The position numbers were made by a program, and so were the translations under genes. This document shows positions 11,501-23,200 of a DNA stretch of 64,000 nt, piece by piece. Under the pieces are notes generated by a model. It searched no databases, was not told where the DNA came from, and saw only the letters and a program-made list of their open reading frames with translations. The first letter of the stretch is position 1. The number at the start of each line of letters is the position of its first letter. This DNA is from Saururus chinensis (lineage: Eukaryota > Streptophyta > Magnoliopsida > Piperales > Saururaceae), in NCBI GenBank assembly GCA_035235625.1, contig CP141144.1, positions 39,368,014-39,432,013 on the forward strand, given 5' to 3'.

Positions 11501-14237
11501 CAGAGATTTCCTTGCATGCCTTTTTCGGCACTTATATGCAGCAAACCATGAGAGTCCAGGGTTTTCTTAAATGCCAAAAGGTTGCAATCCTTATTGACAG
11601 TGGCGGCATGCATAATTTCATTAATGACCATGTTGTCCAATACCTTAGCTGCCTCGTTTCTGAGTCAGCCCTTTTTGATGACTTTATAGGTGATGACAAA
11701 CACCTTTGTGACAGGTGGGTATGTCCATGAGATGAACTACACATTCAAGTGCACGCATTTATGATTAATCTTTATTTCCTTCCCACAAAGGGTACTGACA
11801 TCATCCTTGGAGTTCAGTGGTTATAAAAATTGGTGATGTAACATGGAACTTTAGACATATGATTATGGGCTTTGAGTTTGCGGGGCAGCAGGTGCGCATC
11901 CAAGGGTTGCCTCCAGGCACCCTGCAATCTGGTCAGGATTTGGGGCTTTCTTTCACTACACTCATCAGGGTATTTTGCTGCAATTACTGACCCAAGCGCC
12001 TCCTTAACCAGCTATGCCTGCAGACTTGGTTACATTGTTGGAGACATAGTCAGTCCTATTTGGCGAGCCCATTGGCTTGCCCCTGCCCTAACTCTCATGA
12101 CCATTGCATTCCAATTATGGCAGGGGCTTCTCTGTCCAATGTTCACCCCGACATGTACCCTCAAATTCAGAAAAATGAGATTGAAAAACTTGTCTTGGAA
12201 ATGTTGGCTGTAGGCATCATTCACCTGAGCATGAGTTCTCACTCATCCCCCAGGTTGATGGTTCGAAAAAAGGATGGGTCTTGGCATCTTTTTTTCAATT
12301 ACAGCACTCTCAATGCTATACTCTCAAGGATAAGTTTCAGAGTCTCATCATTGAAGAACTTTTGGGGAATTGAGGAATGCACATTATTTCTCTAAGCTTG
12401 ATTTGCGCCCGGGTTATCACCATATCTGTATGCAACTGTCTGATATTCATAAAGACTGCTTTTCGTTCACATGATGGCCTTTTTAAATTTTTGGTCTTGC
12501 CTTTCAGGTTAACTAATGCCCCCACTACTTTTAAAAGCCTTATGAATGAGGTTTTCTGCCCACACCTACGCCTGTTTGTGCTTGTATATTTTGATGACAT
12601 CTTTGTTTACAATCCATCCCGAGAGATGCACTTGACACACCGTCAGTCTATTTTGCTCTCCTGAAACAACATTCCGTTTTTAACTCTCATTTCTGGCAAG
12701 AGTTAATTGTTCTTCAGGGCACTCTTGCACATGAGTATTGCTTATCATACTTAGACTAATGGTCAGATTGATGTGGTTAATAGGTGCCTTGAGCAGTACC
12801 TTCACTGCTTTGTCGGGGAGAATCCTCACAAATGACTACAATACTTGCCATGGGCTGAATATTCTTATAATACTGTTTTTCATACTGCTGTTGGTTATTC
12901 TCCATTCCAAGTGGTTTAAGCACCCCCCCCCCCCCCCCCCCCCCCCTCTTTCATGTCCCTCACTGTGCTATTGTGGATGAGGTAGATAATGTTTTACAGG
13001 ATCTGGACTCACTATGGTGTCAACTTAAACATAATTTATTCAATGCTCAGAATCACATGAAACATATGTATGACGGGTGTCACACCGACAGGGAATTTCA
13101 GGTTGGGGATCTGGTCTTTGTAAGTTTCTCCCCCGACCACCAATCTTCTTTGTATCAGATTCTGAGTGTCAAACTGGTCCTTACCCTATTCTACAACTTG
13201 TGGGTTTCGTTCAGCTTTCGGAAGGTTCACAGGTTCATCTGGGTGGGAGATCGTACTCGTGTCACTCAGAGCCGTCCACCACTTTTCCTTCCAGGTGCTC
13301 CACCTTTGGTACTGTCGTCTATCATTGACAGCTGCCATGTTCTCTGTCCTGGCTGATTGTTTCCGAAATCGTAGTTGCTTAGCATGGTCGTTCTTTGGAA
13401 GATGCTACTTGGCTTTCTGAAGATAAGTTTTATACTCAGTTCCTTCATTTTGTGCCTTTATGACAAGGGGATTGCGTAGTGTGGTGGATTGTTATGAATC
13501 GCCACTATAATAGGATTTTAAGGCACTATGTTATTTTGATGTTAGTAGGTTTGTTTTAAAAGTTAATAGGCTGGCCCATAAAGCCCTCTTTTGTTAGTTG
13601 ACGGGCCCTTAAGGTTCTTTATCATTAGGCTTTGTTTAGAAGCAAGTAAGAAATAAGCCCCAGGTTGGCTGGTGATCTATGTAAGAGGCACAGCCTCCTA
13701 TTGAGAACTTAAGGAGAAACTGATTCCCTGATCCTCGTCCTTTCTCCTCTGTTGTCTGCCTCTCTTCCCCTTCCTCTCGTCTCAACCTGGTTGAGCAGAA
13801 CCAGGAGAAGCTCTTATCCCTCTTCATCCAACATTCCTCCCCCTTCAAACTCTTGTAAGCGCTAGGATTTACATCATGCGCACTTCTCTATGGAAACTGA
13901 ATTGATCATAGTCTACAGTTAATATTTAATGATTCTGACAGTTTACAGATCACATGCCTTTTTGTTCTCATTTGCTATTAATTTTTTTCTGAATGAAATA
14001 GCATCTTTTAGATTGCAGAAATTTTACTGCATATGCATGTCCCATATATTTTCTGAATGCCGTAGTGGCCGAACTGGTTGCAATATTTTAATTTGATTTT
14101 TCATCATCAGTTTAGCTCGGCAATGTGCACAACTGTGGGTAAATACAAGAGAATCTCTGGGGCATCCTCTTGGCATTTATTCAGACATTGGTCATATATC
14201 CTCTCCAAAGGAAGTTATAATGGCAGATATTGAAAAG
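5543..14237 (+). CDS. EDD1: GlyRS alpha-domain segment: visible exons 1-10
   Basis: Catalytic class II half (GlyQ-like), which binds glycine and ATP. Exons by eye from splice sites and phase: 5543-5610, 5791-5872, 6036-6099, 6327-6382, 8449-8526, 8962-9036, 9132-9202, 9326-9442, 9571-9672, 14111-14237. Landmarks are [15 protein letters not shown] in exon 1, [20 protein letters not shown] in exon 2, FVEDNWESP in exon 4, [20 protein letters not shown] in exon 5 and ITYGLERI in exon 6, all typical of GlyRS alpha chains. Phases interlock at each junction (for example GC + G makes Ala between exons 1 and 2). The linker to the beta half, after the alpha-chain end LARQCAQLW, is in exon 10. Long introns: 6383-8448 (LINE fragments) and 9673-14110 (gypsy fossil). 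Confidence 0.94.
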
Positions 14238-17200
14238 GTTTAACTTTCATTCTCATGCAATATTTTTGTTAAGGGCCTATAAGATGGTATCTCGGTAGTT
14301 TTATTCTTGTTAAAGTTGAATGATATATTTATATAACGTGCAATGTAAATACTTTAGTAGTTAAATTAACTTCGATCACACATAAAGTGAAAATTGTATA
14401 GGTAGTTTTATCCTTCTTAAAGTTGAATGATATATTTATCTAACGTGCAATGTAAATACTTTAGTAGTTAAATTAACTTCGATCACACTTAAAGTGAAAA
14501 TTGTATCATTGGAAAGTATTCAAGTCAGCTTTATATGCTTTTGAATGTGGCTCCTTCAGTCCTTTGTATGTAAACTCAATTTCATAAAAATTGGACAGTC
14601 AGTGAAAATTCCAGTTTATTTCAGTGATTTTGTGAGAGTGAACCAAACAGGAATGATTGTTTGGGTACTGTGAATGCGATCTTTCTTTTTCTTATTTTGC
14701 TTTTTATTTTTTGCATCGAGAATATGGCTTTTAGAACAATTGATTTTTCTACGAGGCTGATTTATTTTTGTTTTATGTTTAAACTAATCCATACACTTTC
14801 TTCAGTTGTATAGGTAAGTTGAAGGGCCCTATAAAATCGTTTTTCTAATCTTTTTTGGCTTATGTCAGTGTAGCAGGTTGCAGAGGATTTTAGGGTCTTT
14901 GTTCTTGAAATCGGAACTGAAGAGCTGCCCCCACAAGACGTAAATTCTGCAATTCAACAGGTGAATTACTTCTCCCTTTTCTTCCTTCTGTCAATTTGGT
15001 GGGTCTTTGATGTAATAGTTCAGGATCAATTAGTAGTGCCAAAATTTCAAATTAACCGTGTATGATGTATCTAGTGGCTTAAAATAACTTCCATGATGGA
15101 AATTTGATGCAGTGCAGAAAACATAGAAAGTAAGCGCTTACAGAACCTTGATACAACAGCTACATGGACAGTAATGATAGGTTATATTCCAGTACTTAAA
15201 TTGGGACATTTTTAAGGGCAAAAGAGGGAAATTTTCTTCAATTGACAAAAGAATTATCTGAAGGTGAAGAAAATTCCAATTTTTATTGGTATCCATTACT
15301 GAACTTAAATCAGGATGATACTTGGTTTTAGAAAATTATTAATGATCCCTAAACCACTAAATTTTAGGGTGATTTAATTTCATTGCTCCTTGCAACTCTC
15401 AATACTTCAGAAGAAACATTGAAATGGGAGCTACTTTCAGCCAGTTGTAGAATCCTGATCAAATTAGGTGTAATGAATTTGACCTTAGCATATCCCTGTA
15501 TTATCTGGGTAATTAGGCAACTGCCGGTAAAATCGGGCTGTCATGTGGACAAAGCTGGCAACTGTAGGTCTTCATGCAATGGTTTTGAGTGACGGAAGCT
15601 GATGAATCACAGGGGGATGGAGTACACGAGAAGTGAAAGAGGAGAGGGCTATAGAAAAGTGGAGGTCACCTGGGAGAGAAGAAAAGAGACAATAAGTACA
15701 GCAACCCACTGCGTTTCTCATTGTGCTCGTCATACTTATCGCTTAAAGCTTATGCTACTGCAACCTGTAAAATTATTTACATCAAACTCAGTGCAACTGC
15801 TAGGAGTAAAAATGATCTCTCATAATCTATACAATTACATTGAATTCCCAATCCCAATGATGGACCAATCAGGTGAGTACGTAAATTGGATGCTTAAACT
15901 AGATAGTGCATGGAGCTCTATATTTGAAGGCTTGCTGGTAACAGCTTCCGTTGTAGTTATGGTATATGGATAGCAGTTTATTGTTCCCCTCAAAAAATGC
16001 ATCATTTTTAATTTTGTTTCAACGACACTATTGTTTGTTTTGGCAGCTCAAAAGTTCAATGGTGCAGTTACTAGAAAAGCAAAGACTGGGTCATGGTGTA
16101 GTGACTGTATATGGAACACCTCGCCGACTTGTGGTACTGTCTTGATGAGTTCAAATTTTTTGTCTTTTATAGACTTATATATTAATTTTTTGAGTCCTCT
16201 TAATATGCATCTGGGCGCACAGGAGCCACATTTACCAGATGCTTCTGGATAGCATGATTTCGATATCATGGCCTGTAATACAGGGGGCAGGCTGGTTTTA
16301 TAAACTGCCCACTCCTCTTAAATATCCATGCCATCAAATTTCAGACCAATGGCGCAGATTGAGCCCAGCTGCACACTGTGCGTGCGTGATCTTGGGCTCG
16401 ATAATTTTCTCCATATTTTTTATATCTCAATTCCTATGACTAATAACCGTTGTTTCACTTCAACTAGAAGAAAGTTGAATGGCGAAACAGATTCTAGGGG
16501 ACTATAGCTAATGACTATGTTTAGTATACACTCACCGAAATTTGCATAATTTATACATGTGGATCGACAAACACATTTATCAAGGGTTGATGAGAGGAGA
16601 AGCAAAAGATATTGCATTGCAAATAATATTGGCAACTCAGTTCCTAACAGGAAAGAACAATGAAATATGTTACACAATTATTTTCATGTTTGATGTATGG
16701 GTGTCAACTATCCTGACTTTATTTTTTGTATATTTGCAATCATTCTGATTGTTATACTTGGAATTTTATTTGTAATGTACACTTTCAGATGGACTTTTTT
16801 CTTGATATTAAATTTTTTCCTATAGAAGTAATATTTTCCTGGCTAAGTACGAAAATAGAAGAACACATTCTTTTTCGTAAAAACCATGATAGGCCTTCAT
16901 CCTTGTAATACCTAGTGATTCTTAATGACCTGCTGGGTGTTACAGGTCCATATTGACATGCTAAGTTCTAAGCAGGCAGAGAATGAGGTTGACTTTCGGG
17001 GTCCACCTGCAGTTAAGGCATTTGATGATAAAGGAAACCCTACAAAGGTCACATCTCGTTGGTCCTTTTCACTTTATCCTTGTACTTTCTCTTGTGGTTT
17101 ATGTGGAATCGTCAAATTTAATTTCCTCAAAGTATTCATTATATGTGACTGATTTGTCAGGCTGCTGAAGGCTTCTGTCGTAAATACTCCGTACCTTTGG

Positions 17201-20200
17201 ATGCAATGTTCAGAAAATTAGATGGTGAGTGTGATATGCAAGCTTGGTGGATTGTCATACCTAACATCTATGTACTGGCTCTTGCCACCATGGATTAATA
17301 TCCTATCTTTCATATTTCACAAGCATATATGGGTTCAAATTAAGTTAATCCATGATACCCAAACTTAAATATGAAACCGATATTCAAGGTTGATTGGATA
17401 CTACCTCTTCACATGTTAAGCACTTTTGTTCATGCTCTTTGCAGGAAAAGTGGAGTATGTATATGTTCGTGTGAAGGAATCCTCGCGTCCTTCAATAGAG
17501 GTGCTCTTTGAATATATCTGACTGATATTTGTGTCAATTAATAACTGGCTTCTTACTATGATTGACTTATAAATACATTTGGTATTTAGATAATGTATGA
17601 CATTTTCTTAAAGCAAGGTTTTCATTTTAGGATTGTGTCATAAATTTGTTCTGTTCAATTGATTTATAAGTGCAAATAGCCTTGAAATTGCCAAAATTGC
17701 TAAAATTGCATCGAGTCATATAGAGTCAGATATGGGCATACATCTAGGTTTTGGAATTTCATGTGTTTGTTGCTGTGCTATTGTGAAGTTGGATTTCATT
17801 GTGTGTTGCAGGTGGACTTTAGGTCATACCTTAAGCATCAGATCTAATGTGTTCATTGATTGAGAACTCATAAGTGAATGAGTTGGATAATTAAAGTTTT
17901 TTCGTTTAACTGGGTCTCAAACAATTGTTTCAGTTGTTAAATCCATTTTTGCAAATAATATTTCATAATTAAGAATCTTTTGCTAAGTTATAATTACTTT
18001 CCAGCTCAGGTTGTTCACATTTCTCTTTTTGGTGATTGTCATATTTGCCACTGTTGAACTTTTTTTATTTTCTATTGATCTCCTTGCACAAGGTTTTGAT
18101 TTTAATTTTTTCATGTTCCAAAATTCAGGTTTTTGCTGAAGATTTGCCTGGTATCATTTCTAGGATTTCATTTCTGAAGTCCATGCGTTGGAACTCTGAG
18201 GTACAGCATTATACTTTGTATATGATAACTTGCCCAAAGTATTGGTAAAGGAATGCATTATCATATGGTAATTTCTTTACTTCAAAAAGTTGCAAAGAAG
18301 CTGGTCATGTTCTCTGTTGCCTGGAAAATCTGTTTAGCAAAACCATTGCAAGTGCATAGTTGCTTCATATTAGGATAGTCGTTTCCATGATTGTAAATTG
18401 TTTGCTTGTGTATAAAGGTAAATAAATAATCTATGTGAAGACATTTAAATATATCTTCAGTTTATTGGATCGTGAACTATGAAAATATTATACTTTGTGC
18501 TGTATGCTCTAAGAATGTTATAATAATAATCTAGTGAACGTTCTCTGTTGGTTTATCTGATTTGTAGGTCATGTTTAGTAGGCCAATCCGCTGGATTTTA
18601 GCCCTCCATGGAAGTATAATTGTGCCGTTCACATTTGCAGGGATTTGTAGGTAAATACTGACCTTTCTCTTCAGAGTAAAAAAACTTGTTCCTTATCATG
18701 TTGTATTCTGTTATAGTGGGAAGCAAACTTGTGGTCTTCGTAATTCTTCATCATCTAATTTTGAGGTAAATTCTGAAGTATTATCATATATTTATCTTTT
18801 TTCTTTCTACAAAGATTTGTTCGTCATATCACACTTGTTAAAGTTGAAGGGTCAGAGAACCTAAAGTCTTATCAGGTTACTTTATTAAACTCTCAATGTT
18901 GAAGGAAGAATCTAAAAACTTCTTAAGAGGAGCTTGATGTAGCTTTAGTAGCGCAATTTGATGCTATTAAGATGCTGAAAGTTACTAAAGCTAACTTTGT
19001 AAAATTTTAGACAGATTTTCATTTTTTTTCAATTTATATCTCACCTTCAATTCTACAATCCTTTTTTTGTGTGCGTGTGTAATTGGTTCAGGTAAAAAGT
19101 GCAGAAACTTACCTTGATAGTATGAAGAGTGCAGGAATTACAATTGATGTTGAGGTATTTTTAGCTTGAAACATATTGCATGTTGGTTTTGTAATCTAAC
19201 TTTTTTCTCTTCAAGTAAATCATGCCAGTTCTCACCCCTGTTGAAATAAGTCATGTTGTTTCTCATTTAATTTATATTTCTTTAGATCTTTATGTTATGA
19301 ACAATTTAAACCTTTAGTTTACTTATGTAATTAACATCACAGGATCGTAGGGAAGTAATAATACAGAAGGCTAATTGTTTAGCCAGAAGTGTTGGTGGGG
19401 ATCTTATTCTACAGAATAGTGTCCTTGAGGAGGTAACAATTAAGTATACTTGTTTGTGCTGTACATTTGCCTGTGGAGGGGGTCGACTTTCTGTTGATTA
19501 TGCTGGATAGTATGACTGAATTCATAATGCAGGTCGTAAATCTTATTGAAGTCCCGGTTCCTATACTTGGAAAATTTGATGAATCCTTCTTAAGTCTTCC
19601 AATGGATTTGCTTATTATGGTAGGTCATGTACTTTCTTTAACCTCTTTCTTTTACTGAGGAATTTGGATATATTGGTATGGAGCCCCAACGAATACAGGC
19701 TGAGCGTATTGTTTAAACTCGGCCCACCAAAGCTAGTTAAAATCATGAATGATAAAAAAAGTAAATTTTGTATTATATAATTTTGAACTTATTTACTATC
19801 ATAATATAGCTAAAATTGATGGAGTAGCCTTTATCTTAATGCTTCCTGTCACGATGTTTTCATGTGCAGGCAGTTTGCCTCTCTGAACACCTTGAACTGG
19901 GACCTAAACAAAATAGTAACTTGTGTTACTTCTGTTTCTTTCTTCTTGTTAATTCTAAGACCAAGTTTATATTAATGCTTGCTCAAAACAAGCATAAACG
20001 AGATGCAGAGAAAAGATATTGTTTTATTTATTGAATCTGAACTTGGTGTTTTACACAGGAAAGAAAAGGTCTTTTATGAACAGGGCTCCTTCTAAAGGGA
20101 GCTCCTAACTCCGTCCATATTATGGACAGTAGGAGCTATTCTTTTCTTTTCTTTTACTCTTAAAGATGGAACTGCTGAAGAGCTATTCATTTTATTCTTA

Positions 20201-23200
20201 AAGAAGGCCTATTGCCTATTGCTCTCGGCTTGTCATTCTTGTTTTCTCCTGAAGAGTGTTTTTGGGGAATGAGGTCTCAAGGCCTTACTTATCTTGTCCA
20301 TTTTTTTTCATGTATGTGTATAAATGGGTTGTGCTTCATGGATTCCCCCTTACTCGTGCACTTGTCCACTTTTTGTTAATTTTTGTTGAGATAGTTGGGG
20401 ACCACCTCTTTCTACCGAGTTTGCCTCTGAATTCGAAAGGGCTCTTGGGTACATGTTCCCAATGGGATTCCTGTGAGAATGGCTTGCTTGCAAACGGGCA
20501 ATAATTTGAAACTCGGTTTAGTGACCCAAGGAACCTAGTTATACCTGGTCCCGGCCCTGCTGCAAGTTCTGACCAGATCTACGAGTTTTGTGAAACTATC
20601 TGCATAATCCTGCCTGGCCAGGTTGATCAATGACCTGGCCATCACTGGTGCGTCAAGGAGTTAGTCATTAACTATTGTTCCTGGGGAGCTTAACCCACCT
20701 TTTCAGTAAATAGTTCCAATGAAAATTACCTTTCACTTAGTAGTGGACCAAGATTTGATTTAGACCTTAGGCTAATATTTGTCCCAGTTCAATCTTAGTG
20801 ATAGATGTAGTTGGGCTTATTTTTTTTATCTCTATAAATATGGGCTCTGATCTGAGGGTAAGTATTTTATATGTAGACCCAGGATTGTACTTTTATGAAG
20901 ACTCCAAGTCATATTAGAACTTGGGTTCTGTCCTTTTTGATCTGAAATTGAGTTCATGCCACAACATGTAGTAGTTGGCAGATTCGTTAAAATTGTGATG
21001 AAGACAATAATGATGACTAAGCTGATTTTTCGCATTTTCCCAAATTTAGTTGTATTAAAATTTTGAATTCCTAATAGAATTTTCTGAATCTTCATATGAA
21101 ATACTAGGCTGTGGAGCGCTGAACTCATTTATTTGATGTAGCTTTCTGGTGAAAACCCTTTTTGCATATGAAGTACTATGACAAGCACTATCAATTATGC
21201 AGGTTATGCAGAAACACCAAAAATACTTTCCTGTAATTGATAGGTCTAGCAGAAAGTTACTTCCATACTTTATTGCAGTAAGAATCCTTTTTTAATATTG
21301 AATTTCATCCACTCAAATATCTACATGGAACTCATAGTTTATTAAACCCTTAGTTGTGGTCTTGATGCACTTAAATTGTGCCATTTATTACAGGTAGCAA
21401 ATGGGTTAATAGATGAGTCGGTTGTACGAAGAGGGAATGAAGCTGTTCTAAGGCGAGAAAGTTAATTTTCTTCCAAGTGAAACTTAAATTAGTGGATCAG
21501 TTTAAATAGAAATTTTAATTTCTGCAGGGCTCGCTATGAGGATGCCAAGTTTTTCTACAACTTGGACACTCAGAGAAAATTTTATGAATTTCGTGATCAA
21601 CTGAAAGGAATTCTTTTTCATGTAGGTAGAGTTATTTCATGTGGCATTTCTTATGTTCATATCTGACACCTATCCTTATATTCTGCAAATACTGGTGTCA
21701 AACAGGAGAAGCTAGGTACTATGTTGGACAAAGTAGTGCGCATACAGGGTATTGTTGATAAATTAAGTGTAGAAATGGGAATAAATGACACGGTTCTGCC
21801 AATTATTAATAAAGCTGCAGCTTTAGCTATGTCTGATCTTGCTACTGCCACTGTCATGGAGTTCACTTCTCTCTCTGGAGTGATGGGACGTCATTATGCG
21901 CTCAGGGATGGTTACTCCGAACAGGTAATTGCTTCCGATGACTTTTCCTTGTTTGCTCACTTCAACTACATTGGTGTGAAACCTTTCCCTCTGCATCCTT
22001 ATGTCTATGAAAACCACAAGACCTATGACAAGCCATTGGTAGAAAATTGAGATTATGATGTAGAACGAAGTTGGGCAGGATTTTGCAAGTTTTTGGTTGA
22101 TTTATTTGGCCTTAACCTGGTTTTGTAGCAATGATATAGCCAGAGGAGGAGGAGTAGAAGGAATAAGAAGCTGAAAACAACTTTTTATTCAATAGAAAGC
22201 AAAAATGACTCCCTTAATTGCTTGGTTAAAGAAAAGAGCTTTCTTAATTCTCATTCTAGTTGCTTTCTCGTCCATTATCTACTCTGTGTTTCCTAAAATA
22301 GACCACGCCCAACATAATGAATTCTGGCATTTGCTTTGATTACTAAGGAATCAGCATAAAAAGAATGCTACTTTAAAAAATTGAAATGATCCTGATATCA
22401 AAATCTTGTTTAGCATCAACCTAGGACAGGAAATTATGAAAAGTAAAATTTTAACAGTTCACAGGGAGAGGGGAGACTATTCTGTATGTGGTTCGGACTT
22501 TACATGCATAGGGACTTAAATTGGTAATAAGTTCTCATTCTTAATTGTTTCTTGAAAGATGGTTTGGGCATGTAGAATTGAAGAGTTGAGTTCAAATAAC
22601 TTTTCTCACGCAGCACTATAGATGCTTTACAAATGCTCCAGCATGTATCTTTGTTAGATGGTCTGAAAACACAAATTTGTGTATTTGTTAAAAATTATGC
22701 ACCTTAAAACATAAACCCCTAAGATGTGTACATGCTCCGGAAGAAAGTAGTCAATAATTGATTGAATTCAGAACAGACGTCTAGAACAATCAAGTCACGA
22801 AGGTCATGCATCCACTTGGTTTTTGTGCTGATGTAAATGTTGTGTCACGTATGTCTGGAGAAGGTTTAGGTGTACAGTAACTGTTACTTGAACCAGTCAA
22901 CATAGAACCTGACCCTTGATCCTGTCCAATTCCTTAGAATATGATCTTAGGTCAAACTGATCAGTTTCAAAGCTGTATATGCACATGTGGTGTATCTCTT
23001 TATAATAATTTTGTTGTTTAACTGCTTCACCTAAAAGCTTAAGCTGTTAGGAAATGGACTTACCATTTATCTTAATAACACTTAAAAATTCCCCCAAAAC
23101 TAATATCTGCGTAAATGTTGGTTTTTGTGCTGATGTAAATGTTGTGTCATGTATGTCTGGAGAAGGTTTGGGTGTACAGTAACTGTTACTTGAACCAGTC

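Larger units (their letters stand above)
9787..13876 (+). mobile_element. Ty3/gypsy LTR retrotransposon fossil in intron 9673-14110 (sense)
   Basis: Bounded by LTRs 9787-10162 and 13490-13876, both starting TGTTATGAAT and ending in CA. The flanks TGTGC (9782-9786) and TGCGC (13877-13881) differ at one base and are probably a decayed target duplication. An iMet-type primer site TTGGTATTGGAGCCC follows the left LTR. Inside, in order, are gag ([15 protein letters not shown] near 10849-10893), protease ([13 protein letters not shown] near 11590; [11 protein letters not shown] near 11790), reverse transcriptase ([23 protein letters not shown] near 12590-12613) and integrase C-terminal sequence (FQVGDLVFV near 13100). 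It is broken, with many breaks. It is transcribed with the host gene as intron. Confidence 0.9.
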
